From NCBI RefSeq assembly GCF_918797505.1, contig NC_092795.1, positions 27,701,131-27,765,130 on the forward strand: 64,000 bases of DNA. The letters run 5' to 3'. Source of the DNA: Bemisia tabaci. Taxonomy: Eukaryota > Arthropoda > Insecta > Hemiptera > Aleyrodidae. Every line of letters starts with the position of its first letter. Within the stretch, counting starts at the first letter, position 1. Shown in pieces: positions 33,862-45,183 of the stretch. The notes under the pieces are model-generated. The model saw only the letters and a program-made list of their open reading frames with translations, had not been told where the DNA came from and made no database searches. The translations under genes and the position numbers were made by a program.

Positions 33862-35499
33862 AAAAGAGGTTGTTCCAAAAACGCCGATTTTGGCCCCCCC
33901 CTGGATTTGGCCCAAACTTTGCTCAGATGTTGTACTAAGTGTCCCCGGTGCTTGGGCAAAATTTCAGCCCCCTCGGATAATTAAGGGGCAGGGGGCAGGG
34001 GGGCAAAGTTGCAATTTTTTTAAAACTTTAAAAATCGATATCTCGCGAACGGTTTGAGTGTAAGTGTTGCGGTTTGCGCTAAAAAACGTCAAAAAATATT
34101 CTCTACAAGAATATTAATGCTGTTTGCAAGGTCGCGTAATTTATCGCGGTCAGAAATCGATTTTTTCGATTTTGAAGGTTCGACTTTTTTTCGTTTTTCG
34201 TCTCTCCTCTCTTTGGAATCGTTGCTACGTGAATAAAAACCTGTTGAGGTGATTCTCCATGAAATTCTGCATCTACCACACTTAGTTTGATCTTGGGGAA
34301 ACGATTCGTTCGTGAGTTATAGCGATTTTTCTGCGCGTTATCGGTTACGCGCGGGCGGCTTATCGGCGGCGCTCCATTCCGCGCGGGCAAGGCAGAGGTT
34401 GTTTCACCCCTAGGGCCTTATATTCATGCTGTAGGCTGTAATTATCGATATTTTCTCCTCCCCCCACCCTTCCCCTGCAATAAATATCTGTTTAATACTT
34501 CGTTATACAGGGTATCCCAGACCACCCGTAACAATTCTTTTTCTCGGTTGGTTTAGGTAGTACGAAGTGGGGGGCCGCGGGATTGAATAGGGAATTGACC
34601 CCAAGGAATCCGAATTTCACGGTCCCGAAACCCCCCATGCCCCCCTTGTGAGGTAAAGAGGGGGTCACGATCCCCAAAGTCGGGAGACATTGTGCCTCCC
34701 CCTTTTACCCCCCGAGGATGGCTAGGGGGGCATCGGGACCGTGAAATTCGGATTCCTTGGGGTCAATTCCCTACTCAATCCCGCGGCCCCCCACTTCGTA
34801 CTACCTAAACCAACCGAGAAAAAGAATTGTTACGGGTGGTCTGGGATACCCTGTATAACGAAGTATTAAACAAATATTTATTGCAGGGGAAGGATGGGGG
34901 GAGGAGAAAATATCGATAATTACAGCCTACAGCATGAATATAAGGCCCTAGGGGTGAAACAACCTCTGCCTTGCCCGCGCGGAATGGAGCGCCGCCGATA
35001 AGCCGCCCGCGCGTAACCGATAACGCGCAGAAAAATCGCTATAACTCACGAACGAATCGTTTCCCCAAGATCAAACTAAGTGTGGTAGATGCAGAATTTC
35101 ATGGAGAATCACCTCAACAGGTTTTTATTCACGTAGCAACGATTCCAAAGAGAGGAGAGACGAAAAACGAAAAAAAGTCGAACCTTCAAAATCGAAAAAA
35201 TCGATTTATGACCGCGATAAATTACGCAACCTTGCAAACAGCATTAATATTCTTGTAGAGAATATTTTTTGACGTTTTTTAGCGCAAACCGCAACACTTA
35301 CACTCAAACCGTTCGCGAGATATCGATTTTTAAAGTTTTAAAAAAATTGCAACTTTGCCCCCCTGCCCCCTCCCCCTTAATTATCCGAGGGGGCTGAAAT
35401 TTTGCCCAAGCACCGGGGACACTTAGTACAACATCTGAGCAAAGTTTGGGCCGAATCCAGGGGGGGGCCAAAATCGGCGTTTTTGGAACAACCTCTTTT
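33862..35499. mobile_element. Foldback element 2, nearly perfect 1.64 kb palindrome
   Basis: The left arm starts AAAAGAGGTTGTTCCAAAAA at 33862 and the right arm ends with its complement at 35499. The axis is near 34680. Paired differences are few: one or two bases in the C-rich block (about 33983 against 35375), a T/G change in a Leu/Met codon of the mirrored 95-codon frames, and single changes near the GCAATAAATAT block. The arms are about 99 percent alike over roughly 800 bp. Only the central 80 bp, G/C-run rich, is poorly paired. Each arm carries the mirrored phrase ATACAGGGTATCCCAGACC. No transposase frame. No target duplication is apparent. Confidence 0.8.
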
Positions 35500-36429
35500 C
35501 GACGCAGGTGATCGAGATTTTTGATCATAGACAACAAACTCCGGTTGAAGTATTCGAAGTTTTTTGATGTTATACATATAAGAGCCTAAAAAGAAGATTG
35601 GTTACCCAAATCACGCTTTGGTTTAGTGATCAAAAGCCTCTCCATACGGACCAAAAATCTTGGTGTGCCGTATGAACTTCAGTGTTTTCCTCCGTACAAC
35701 ACCAAATTGAAGTCCGACCCATCTTTAAAAAAATAAGTTTTCTTTGATTTATTCATCATAGCCAGATAGATGTTTCTTTTTTGTCCCCGCCTGAAAAAAA
35801 AGAACCATAGTTCACGGAGACAAAATTTTCTTTGAAGCTATTTTTGCCAATTTGAGTCATAAAATAGAATTTTGTAATTTCGATCGAAAATTTCCTGAAA
35901 AGCAATGGCGAACGGTTCAGTTTATGTTTGCGCTATTTATTCACGTGTTCGCGTGTTTGAGCACTATAAGGCGGAAATTTCATCTCCGAACCATCGCAGA
36001 AAGAAATTGTCAATAGATTTCTCTCAACAATAATTATTTAAAGTACAAACTCCATAATTCCGGTTTGATTTAACAATCATGTGGTGTGTTGTTTTTTGGC
36101 TCCCAAATGTCCGTAGAACGCTCCCGTTTGCCCAATTCCATCAATAACACCATATTGAATTTTTGCGGAATCTCTGGGTCTTTCGTTCACTTTTACATTT
36201 CATGACGTCAATTTCTTCCTCAACAACTTCTCACCGTAGATGAAAATGCAACGGGTCTCGACAACCTTTACTCGCGAAATCATTCACGCTTTGAATCTAG
36301 GCTGACAAGCACTCGTAGAAGCCGCAACTACTCGAGGAGCAAAAACAACGAATGTGCGATGCGTTTCCAACAGGAAAATCTTTTTTTTTCGCACGAAAAA
36401 AGTCTCAAACGCAGACGCAGCGTCGAAAA
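35500..36429. other. AT-rich stretch, no gene seen
   Basis: No exon signal or repeat partner was identified. Confidence 0.4.
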
Positions 36430-36790
36430 TGATGAGCATCAGTATTTCTGCCACTCGCGCGCGTGTTTTGCACTCTTACGCGAGTCCATGAAGACGTCTT
36501 CCGCGTCTTATCAGATCCGAGTGGAATAGGGTGCACCCCGGGCTTCAAAAACAACGTATGCGCAATTCATTTTGAATGGGAGACTCGTTGTTTTGATAGG
36601 AAAGGTTTCAAACGCCGACTTAACAGCGGGAAAGAAGTCGGGCTAGACGTTTGTCTTTGCGGGCGGAAAGGGTGGCGTGTTGGAGAGGGGGAGATGAAGG
36701 GTGGAAGGTTGAAAGGTTGGAGGGGGAGGGCGAAAAAGTGATGGCGTGAAAACGTGCGTTCCGTTTCGACTGGGGTACCTTTGTCAGAAC
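36430..36790. other. GC-rich island with purine-rich tail
   Basis: A CpG-rich start (GCGCGCGTG at about 36456) passes into a G/A-rich block (36660-36740). The 92-codon + frame across it ends in Gly/Lys/Arg-rich low complexity. Confidence 0.25.
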
Positions 36791-37311
36791 TCAGTCTCCG
36801 AAACTTCGTTCACCCTTTTTTCCATTTCGCGGGGTGCCAGATGTGAGAAGGAATTTTTCGAGCGATTTCAGTTGTTTGAGTAGTTTTGAAGGCAAGTATT
36901 TCATCGTAAATGTAGTGGCGTAAAAGTGGAAGAAACGTGATCGTAAGCGTTTTGCTGTCTTTTTCCTTCATCGCATGGAAAATGAAAATGTAAAACATTT
37001 TAAGTGTTGTTAAGTCTTTCCAAGTTTTTGCATGGTGTCACTCGCTAAGGAAAAGAAAGCAAGGGAAAGAAAAAAATCCCTTAAAAATCCCTCTCACCAT
37101 GAATGTTTTATTGATGAACTTTCTCCAAATTGCGGTCCTATTTCAGGACTCGTCTAATTTCTTCTAAGCCATTTTGATGCCAGTTTAAATATAAAAATAA
37201 AGCATAAACTTAGCATCCCCTCAGGGCTTCAGAATGCATTGAATCTTCAACTCTTCGTATGAAGGAAACAAGTCACGCAGTGAGGCAGGGTCAGAAATAA
37301 CCTCTTAGACG
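36791..37311. other. AT-rich stretch, no gene seen
   Basis: Nothing was identified. Confidence 0.4.
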
Positions 37312-37440
37312 GAGTGCATTTTGCTAAAAGGAGCCAACAGAATTGCATTGCTGCCAAGTTTGTAAAACTTGTTCAATTTTGCGGGAAAACCTGAATCTGT
37401 TAGATATGTCCATCCACCCGCTTCCGCAAAATGTAATCGA
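37312..37440. mobile_element. Worn family T MITE
   Basis: AGTGCATTTTGCTAAAAGG, GCCAACAGAATTGCATTGC on the left and CTTCCGCAAAATGTAATCG on the right match the ends of 1697-1957, with a shortened centre. Confidence 0.45.
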
Positions 37441-38089
37441 ATGAGAAAATAATGTGCAAATATCATTTTACGTCACGAATTATTTTATCGAGAAGACAGG
37501 AATTTCGAAGCCTTCACATCATTGCAGTTAATGATATTTGTCTATATCGGCAGGTTGCTGTCTAGGTTTAAATTCACAGTCGAAAAGTAAAGATAGAAAA
37601 AAGAAACATAATTTCGTCAAATTTTTGTATGAATTAGACACAAAACATGGGTAACTGAGACAAAATTAAATTAAATGCTAAAACGGCAATTTCATACTTT
37701 TACATCGCAAGAGAGTCAAATCACTTTCCCGGTTTGATGATGCACACTTTATACTCGCTTTCTGGTCAGTATTGTGTCATACCACTAAACGGCCGTCTGT
37801 GTGCCCGTGTAGTATACTGAGTCATTTGAAGGCGTTTTCGACTCGATTGATCGTTCGCTGTCTCGTGCGCGTACTATTCCATTCCTTGCCAAATAGATCA
37901 ATGCATCCAGCGTTTCTTTATACTGATAGCGATGCACGTATTATTTTCGCCTGTAGATGGCTTTTTATTCAATTTGTTTCTGACAGCGTGAGAACCTTTT
38001 CACTAATCTTTTAAACTTTAACTTTTAATAGACAAATGCATTCTTATATAAGGTGCATTCCTATAAAATTTTAGTGCTTTAACACCATT
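37441..38089. other. AT-rich stretch, no gene seen
   Basis: An 80-codon + frame at 37772-38014 has no domain or splice support. Confidence 0.35.
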
Positions 38090-38315
38090 CACTGGAAAAA
38101 AAACACATTGGATCTAGAGTCCAGACTCTTAAAAACATCGACAAGAAAAATACTCTTGATTCAATTAGATTTAAGCCTAAATCAAGAACCAAGCCTCTTA
38201 ATTTGAGAGGATTTCCTTTTGATTTAAGCTTAAATCTGATTGAATCAAGAGTATTTTCTCTTGTGAATGTTTTCAAGAGTCTGGATTCTAGATCCAATGT
38301 GGTTTTCTTCCAGTG
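38090..38315. mobile_element. MITE, family G copy with TT flanks
   Basis: CACTGGAAAAAAAACACAT, TGGATCTAGAGTCCAGAC on the left and the complement ending TCTTCCAGTG on the right. It is flanked by TT on both sides. Overlapping frames on both strands are the element's arms read through. Confidence 0.8.
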
Positions 38316-39367
38316 TTTACAATTATATTGTGAAAAATGGGAGAGTTTGAATATTTATTACCAGTATCCTAATGCGGGAGAACGAAAAAAAAATTTAGGA
38401 TTACCCCTCTGGAAATTACGACAGAAGCGATGTCTCCAAAGGTTATTTTGAAAATTGCTCATTTCTTTTAACGCCTCTCTGAAAAACAGTGGGAATGACT
38501 TTTCAGTGCATGAAGGCAACAGTCCTTCCTAATTTTAAATCTGTTACATGCAGCACGTTGCCAGAGTACAAGTCACAGAATGTTCGCTTCACTTATATTT
38601 AAAATCATCTTTTTCCCGTAAATCGGGCAGCAGTGCACGGAAAGGGATTTTGCAAGCACGCTTTAGCGTGTATTATTCATGCAGGTCTCTAATCACCGTG
38701 TTGCTCGCTCAGGAAAGCGTGCACTTTTCGCGATAAATTCACACATTGTGTTCTTTGCCAAACCCGTCCCTCGCTCGGTTGCGCACCGGACGCAAATCCG
38801 TGTATTATATCCCTTTCCATCTAGATAAAACATTCGCAATGGTCAGAGTTCCATTCAGGTGCCATAGCCCGTCGACGTTTAGGAACTGAATTCAAGAGTC
38901 GTTCAGCAGTGGTAATGGAAATTATATCAAATGCCTCGGCCTGTTCAAGTTGTGATTATTAATTGTGTTTTTTACAATTTGTTCGAGCATTTGATTAAAT
39001 CCTAAATTTGAGTGTTGGTCATCCTTGGATATATCTCGTTTGCATACGTTGCAGGCTAATAGTTATGCTAGGCTTATTGTCAAGTTCTCAGGTAGATAGA
39101 TTCCCCCCTTTTTTGTAATGTCCTGGATCAGGCAGATAGTCTTTTTGAATCGAAATTTAAAGGATATTTAGTACAGAGTGATCTTTTCCCCTCAAAATTA
39201 ACCAATCCTTCATACTTTATGAATTATTGCAAGTTCTGAAAGTAAAACATTATATGATCAATTTTTAGGAAAATAGGCATTTTTTGATACATTTCCTCTT
39301 ACAAGAACCGAACTCCTGAAAGATCTGCCTCAAAAAGATTCAACCTTTGGTAGGTCTCGTACATTGG
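38316..39367. other. AT-rich stretch, no gene seen
   Basis: A moderately GC-rich patch with GCGATAAATTC lies at about 38680-38800. No exon signal was seen. Confidence 0.35.
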
Positions 39368-39745
39368 CGATAAAAAGGAAGAGGAGTGGACGAAGCAGGA
39401 GGAGAAGCACATATAGAAGAAAAAGAAGAAGGTGGAAGAATAGGAAACAAGAAGAGAGGTGGGATAAAGAAGGAAGAAAATACGTGTTAGAAAAAGGAGA
39501 GAAAGAAGAATGATGAGTAGATGAGGTTCAAAAATGAAAGGAGATGAAGGAGGGGCTCAAGTAGAAGTTGAAGAAAAAGAGGGAAAGCTAGAAGGAGAAT
39601 ATGAATAAGCAGAGGAAGAAGGAGAAAGTGAATAGTTTCCTTTTCTTTTGTCTTTCGTCTTCCGTCTATTTCTTCCTCTGTTTCTCAGTCCTCTCCTTTC
39701 CCCTCTTCAATTCTTCCTGCTTCCACCTCTGAGTCTGCCACACTA
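39368..39745 (+). repeat. Purine-rich tract followed by pyrimidine-rich tract
   Basis: About 260 bp of GA-rich DNA (GAAGAAGAAGG-like units) flips to CT-rich sequence near 39635. A comparable GA then CT pair occurs at 51710-51910. The two halves could pair loosely or form triplex DNA. Confidence 0.6.
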
Positions 39746-39829
39746 GCCCGAAGCCACACTAGCTTTATTGAACCTTAGTTCAATACATCCTCGCCAACTC
39801 CGAGCAATATCAAAATAAAGATCCTCTCA

Positions 39830-40260
39830 AGCTTGAACAGCAGTTTAGTTCACCCCGCCACCTTCCGACAAACACACCGTCAGATCGGCGGCCCCTGAAT
39901 AAGCACCTTTGAACTAAGCCTAGGCGCTGTGCCTTTAGGCCCGGCTAACCCAGTTAGGTTACGCGACGTGACGAATTCTGCGATCCGAGCGCCAATCGAA
40001 CAAAGGGAGCCTCTTGATGGGCGGGAAGCCGAGTTGCAGATTGCAGGCGTTTCAAGGAAACCGTCATCGGACTGGTCGAGCTGGAAGCGCGCAACTCCTT
40101 TTGGGATCCTCGCGTGGATTCGACGTTTTTGCATTCGAGAGGATTTATTTTCTCGACACTCGGGCGGAGCGTTTGAATTCCATCATTATGCCCTCTAATG
40201 ATCTATTTACATGCAACGACCTCCCATGACGTCACTAACCCGGCTCACCCTCGACAAGCC
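39830..40260. other. GC-rich island, candidate regulatory element
   Basis: CpG-rich. Frames of 71-89 codons on both strands overlap. A CCATGACGTCAC CRE-like site occurs at about 40226. Confidence 0.3.
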
Positions 40261-40330
40261 AGACTCAAAAGTTGCCGCTGTGGGCTTTAAATATAGATCA
40301 CATTACCGATGGAAAACCGACCAATAATAA

Positions 40331-40500
40331 TCAGTGGAGAGGCGTGAATGATCGATTATCGATATTTCTCCATTTGAAGCCGTTGTAAAGAATCGATTAC
40401 TAAGGTGTTCGTTGCGGACGCCCTGTTTATCGAATCTTTTCCATAGGTTCAATTAAATGGCAGATCAGTGGATATACCGCAAAGCACGCCACGCCACTGG
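40331..40500 (-). mobile_element. MITE, family Q copy
   Basis: It starts TCAGTGGAGAGGCGTG and ends CACGCCACGCCACTGG. The inner ATCGATTATCGATATTTC, AAAGAATCGATTACTAAGG and GGCAGATCAGTGGATATACC match 13410-13575 in the same orientation. Confidence 0.7.
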
Positions 40501-41153
40501 TAAGAATCAGCCTTACTCCATCAACTGTTGTCAAATCTCCCGTTTTCGTAAAAAGAGCACCAACTTCACGAAAGGAATGAAGTCTCGAGCAAACTGATTA
40601 AACGGTGTTCGAGCGAAAAATTATATTGAAAAACTTCTGTAGTCTTCGGAAAAGTCTCCATAATAATTCACTAGACACTCAGAAATCGTCCGGATGGTTA
40701 AGAATCAATTACATTCACCTTTAACTGTTTAAAAAGACACTATTTTGTGCCATGTTATGGAAGAAAACTAATATCCATGTGTTATATTTTGTATGCTTGC
40801 ATGATAATGTTTTTTACAACAAAAAAACTTTTTTGAGGTTAGATGTGAATGCCAATTTGCATACGGCAACACGAAATATTGAGATAAGAGATTGTCAACT
40901 CCCTGATGACCTGTGGGAAGACCGAGCTTTGTGGCGATTAGGCGTCGCACAGCGCCAAAGAGCGCTATAAAAGCGACCCATATATATATATAAAAAAACA
41001 CGAAATATTGCCTTCTCGCAGGATATTGCAGACTTGCTGCTGTGTCAAACCTAGTGTAGTATTAACAGGTTTGCCAACTTTCAAGAATCGCTTCTGTTTA
41101 TAGCGCAGCAATTAATACTTCTCAAACTCGAATCCGTCACTGCTAAGTGCCAG
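40501..41153. other. AT-rich stretch with a TA repeat
   Basis: A TATATATATATATA microsatellite at 40980-40993. Otherwise nothing was identified. Confidence 0.45.
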
Positions 41154-41285
41154 CAATTCGTCGCCTACCTGACATAAGGTCGTAACTACACTCTGCAATG
41201 AACCCCGTCTTCCATAAATTTCAATGCTTTTCCGGGCTCATCGCAATGTGTAGTTACGCCCTTATGTCAGTCAAGCGACGAATTG
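41154..41285. mobile_element. Short inverted-repeat element, 132 bp
   Basis: CAATTCGTCGCCTACCTGAC, ATAAGGTCGTAACTACAC on the left pairs with GTGTAGTTACGCCCTTATGT, CAG and GCGACGAATTG on the right. Arms of about 47 bp around a 37 bp centre. No coding capacity. Confidence 0.7.
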
Positions 41286-42209
41286 AGTCCTCCAACGTAA
41301 ATACGCAATGTCCCACGCGTGTGAGACAAAACTGAGTTAACCTGAAGAATTTCGGTCTCATTAACAAAACACGCGTCTCTCATCACTTGAAGATGACTGT
41401 GTTTGCTTTCAATTTACGCTCACGTAAAGAGCACAAATTAGTCGTCAGTCGTCTTCGGTGTTTTCCGGCAACGTCACTTCAACGTTGTCAGCTTCAATGC
41501 TAATAATGGTCGTTGTCGTCTCGTTAACTCTGCCCCGCGAAGGAAAACGTCGCACAGAGGAGCATGCCTTTGGGAGAGATCGGACGTGAATTTTTTGACT
41601 ATTGATAAAACTGCAAATTTTGATCGTAATTTTTTCACATTTTAAATAAGGAGTGTTTCTTTAAGAAAATTTTACGAAGCGAACTCCATAAAATCACTCT
41701 TAAAATTCTAAATCTTATATTAGCGAAAATATTAGCTTTTAAAGTTTCCGTATCATGACCTAACTCTCTCAATTCGTCAATTTTCAGTTTTCCAAACGAA
41801 AGAACGTAACGACATCCCAAGGTTGCCAAATCTACTCTCAGGACACTGTTTCATCCTACAAAAACGACAGAGCAATTTCTGTCTTAACTTTCGCCGATTT
41901 TTTCTAACAATCCATGGGGAACTCTGTGAAATTTCCACCCAAAAAGTTTGCAATAATTTCCGAGGAGACACAACGTTTTCTAAAGGAAATACACCCTCAA
42001 ATTTCCATCAATTTCCGATCAAATGGTGACTGGTGCGCACCATCTACCATCAAATTTTTGCAGTCTGCAAAAATTTGACCGTCATTTTTGTCATCATTTT
42101 GATCGGAAATTGACGGAAAAAGCGTGTATCCAGGCCTTAGAAAATAACGAATCGAAGGGTAGGTGCTTGTCCATTTATGAACGCTTTTATCTGCACAAGG
42201 AAATCACCA
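41286..42209. other. AT-rich stretch, no gene seen
   Basis: GGTTGCCAAAT and AACGTAACGAC phrases near 41797-41832 hint at family N debris. Small hairpin ATCAAATTTTTGCAG / CTGCAAAAATTTGAC at about 42049-42078. No gene. Confidence 0.3.
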
Positions 42210-42590
42210 GGAGATATGCCGTTCCTGAAACGAGGCGAATAAGTTGTCTCCTTCCTGCGAGACCGGCGAAATGTTCAAAGGAGCCCGGTGGAAACCCGCG
42301 AAAACCAAGGCGCGCTGCGAGGGAACGAAGTCGGAGCTTTCCGGGAACTTTGTAATGTGCCCGAGACGCTATTGCGAGTCAAATTAGGCGACTGCTTGAC
42401 TCGTTTTAGCGACGAATAAACTTTTCTGCCCCTACGAAGCCGTAAAGGGTTGCCGTGGGAACTCGCAACTCCAAAAATTGACTCGTTCCCGACTGCGTAA
42501 CGGCGCGGCGTAGCGTCGTGCGACCCCACCTCTCCCGCCCACCGCTCGAGACAAAAGCGATACGCCTAATCGAAAAAAGCCAAAAAGCGT
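42210..42590. other. GC-rich island, candidate regulatory element
   Basis: CpG-rich. Opposed frames of 84, 62 and 110 codons overlap. No domain or homeodomain cluster is visible. Confidence 0.3.
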
Positions 42591-42629
42591 CGAAAAAACT
42601 TCGTCTCTTACTTCTAGCAAGTTGATGCT

Positions 42630-43063
42630 CAGAACTTTACATGAAAAATGGCGTGTACAAAGAAGCGTCTCATTTCTCTTTTGTTCTTTTACCTGACAGA
42701 AAGACGGGCCTCGTGGTTATGCTGCACCAGTCAGAGTCGTAACTGTCATGCAATATTAACAATTGTCAATAATCGTTAGAAAAACTATTTCTGACTTACA
42801 ATTGGACGGATGTAATCAACTGCGTTCCACGTTGCCTAACTTTCACCTAAAACTTTGCGTGAAAAAGGGTATGTACAAGGAAGTTTTTTTCTCTTTCTCT
42901 CTTCTTCCCCTATCGAACTGAAAGCTGGGCTTTGTGGTTATCATTCTGGACTCGTTAAGGTTGTAAGTGTCATGTAAAGTTAACAATTGTCAATGATCGT
43001 TAAAGTAACAATTTCTGACTTAAAATTGGACGGATATTCAACTGCGTCCCATGTTGCCTAATT
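42630..43063 (+). repeat. Two-copy tandem duplication, 218 bp unit
   Basis: Unit 1 (42630-42845) and unit 2 (42846-43063) share GTACAA-GAAG, GTGGTTAT, GTTAACAATTGTCAAT-like, ATCGTTA, TTTCTGACTTA, ATTGGACGGAT and GTTGCCTAA. Identity is around 75-80 percent by eye, so this duplication is older than that at 19841. Confidence 0.65.
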
Positions 43064-43859
43064 TTCTATTATGTTTTTTTTTTTTTTTTAAAAAGAGAAT
43101 GTAAACAATTTGGCGGTGGGTGAAGTGGATTTTCATCTTCTCAAGCGTTTTAAATTCAGACAATTTTTTAAGTTGCCCCAGGCAGAAAAGTTCTTTTTTC
43201 GGGAAAGTAGGAACTGGGAGATTTTTGGAAGGTTTGAAAAAGGTCTCGTTTAGTTTGAAAGCAATCGTATTCAGAAGCAATGTGGATGTAAAAGAAAACG
43301 AATGTCAGTATACCCAGTTTTTATGTTACGTCTCGCCTTTTTTTAAAGGAATTCAAGACCAGCCGAGCGGAACTTTGGAACTTTAAGCACGAGCAGAACG
43401 AATATATTTAATGAAAAATGATGAGAGACCCCTTTAGTTTAAAAAATATTTTTTAAAAAAAAAATACATTTAAAGATAAAAGGGTTAAGAGCTATTTTAA
43501 GTTCGAATGCGAAGAATAGAAAATTCCAGCATAACTATGTTCGAGTTAGCATGGTGTTGCAAATAAGAAAAGACGCCTCTTTTCAAAATTTATAATCTCA
43601 TTGTCAATAGAATCAAAAAGTGTGACTTCGTGACTGAATGTTTTTAAGAGTATAAGAAAGCAGTTTGCTTTAAAAACTAATTATACCATCTAATAATTTA
43701 TTTTTTAGAATCGGTTTTTTCGCTGCACTGAATGATTTTACTCTCCTTTCTAAGAGCCCTTTGCCCCGGCCTAATCAAACATTTCTTTAAAACTCCTTCA
43801 CTTCAACCTCTCCAAGGTCCTCATTTCTCTCTCGATTTCCAAGTAATAACTGCAAGACT
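43064..43859. other. AT-rich stretch, no gene seen
   Basis: A T run lies at about 43074-43089. Opposed frames of 80 and 88 codons (43038-43386) overlap and lack domains. Confidence 0.35.
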
Positions 43860-44069
43860 ACAAACCGAGAGCGCGGCAGCGCGCCGGAGAGACGAAACGG
43901 AAAACGAGGACCCGAAAATAAAGGTCAATTATTTACACTATTATAACGAGTCTGAAATTAATTCGGGTGCGCTAAACAAACGCCGAGCCATTTGCGTGAT
44001 TGCAGCACGGGCGCAAATTTTTAATAAAACGTTTTCGCCAGAGCGTCCCCTTGGGGACACTCGGAGTAC
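43860..44069. promoter_or_regulatory. GC-rich island with AT-core sites
   Basis: A CpG-rich background carries GTCAATTATTTACAC, TGAAATTAATTCGG and TTTTTAATAAAACG, all plausible homeodomain sites. The role is inferred. Confidence 0.3.
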
Positions 44070-44321
44070 CGCCGCACCGGGTGAAAACCTCGTATGAAAA
44101 GTCTAATGTTGCCAAATTTCTGCTGACAAAAACTTAATTTTTTGCAAATTAATGCACGTATTTCTTTGGTTGTTTCACAAAGTTTTATTCACAATTTGAT
44201 CCTAAAGTTTCCTAAAATGTCTGGCCAAAATGTGTACAACTTTATTCAAAAAGATCTATTTTGTAGGGAGAAACTTGGCAACGTTTGAATATCCATACGA
44301 GGTTCTTCCCGAGCGCGACAG
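44070..44321. mobile_element. Worn family N MITE
   Basis: CGCCGCACCGGGTGAAAACC then TCGTATGAA and ATGTTGCCAAATTTC on the left. TTGGCAACGTTTGAATATCC then ATACGAGGTTCTTC on the right. The CTGCCGTGC terminus has decayed. Confidence 0.5.
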
Positions 44322-44399
44322 AATAGTCGGCCAATTCAATTTAATTCAAACCCGCGAAGGAAAAGTTTCACCTTTTTTTTTAATCCGCACGATTCAGAA

Positions 44400-44770
44400 T
44401 TACTTATCTGCGGTGCCACTGCCGGGCGGGCGCCGCCGCCGCGTCGGAAAATCCCGATTTTCCTCCGGGCGAAATCGCGGCGGGATCCGGAAATCCGGCG
44501 CCGCGCCGCGGGGATTGAAAAGTTTTATTCATTATCATTTTTTTTCCTCCTGAGGTGCCGTGATTGAGATGACTCGCTCGCCATAAAGCCACACTTCGTG
44601 ACCCGCATACGGCGATTCTCCCAGGATGCCGCGCTCCGGCCCCGGGATTCTTCGTTTCGCGGCCTATTTTATCGGATTCGAAGGGATCGTAGCCCCCGCG
44701 GGAGACTCCCCCCCTCCCCATCTCGGAACCTCGATTAAGGATCATTTCGTTTTAATACGGGGAATAATAC
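44400..44770. promoter_or_regulatory. GC-rich island, candidate regulatory element
   Basis: Very CpG-rich with CGCCGCCGCCGCG-type runs. AT-core sites are GTTTTATTCATTATC (about 44522), GCCATAAAGCC (about 44570, a TTTATGG match on the minus strand) and CGTTTTAATACG. Opposed frames of 107 and 113 codons overlap. Confidence 0.3.
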
Positions 44771-45053
44771 ATTAGAGGAGTGGTCCGTGGAGAGAGTCAG
44801 CGTTTATCCTTCTCGGAACGAGAAAGGAATAAAACCGTGCAGGTTGTTGGACGGGATAATTTTTGCCGTTTATTCCTACTATTCGGTGACTGTCATTTAC
44901 AATTAGTGAAAATGGAATTTCTATCAATAACTGTGTCGCTAAAAACATTCTGTTTTCTGATGGCAAGTTTTTGAAAATTCAGGGAAATCTGGAAAAGTCA
45001 AGTAATGTTCCCCGAACCTGAAAATTCAGAGAATTTCGGTGCCGAACTTTGAC
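44771..45053. other. AT-rich stretch, no gene seen
   Basis: Two 64-codon frames run antisense to each other; neither is convincing. Confidence 0.35.
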
Positions 45054-45183
45054 AATTGGACGTATTTCGATCAAACGGAACTATGTGCATTAAGACATGA
45101 GCCCTAAGACCCATAAGAATATGTGCATAACAGGGCTCACGTCATAATGCACATAGTTCCGTTTAATAGAAATACGTCCAATT
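45054..45183. mobile_element. Hairpin element, family H, long-loop form, intact
   Basis: AATTGGACGTATTTCGATCA, AACGGAACTATGTGCATTA on the left and TAATGCACATAGTTCCGTTT, AATAGAAATACGTCCAATT on the right. The inner stem is GAGCCCT with AGGGCTC. The best-paired long-loop copy in the window. Confidence 0.75.

Noticed and set aside
33510..33959. 149-codon minus-strand frame
   Set aside because: It runs from unique DNA into the palindrome arm and holds a homopolymeric Phe run; no domain.
34103..35258. Two mirrored 95-codon frames in the palindrome arms
   Set aside because: They are copies of one another by symmetry; no domain, and frames in both directions are open over the same DNA.
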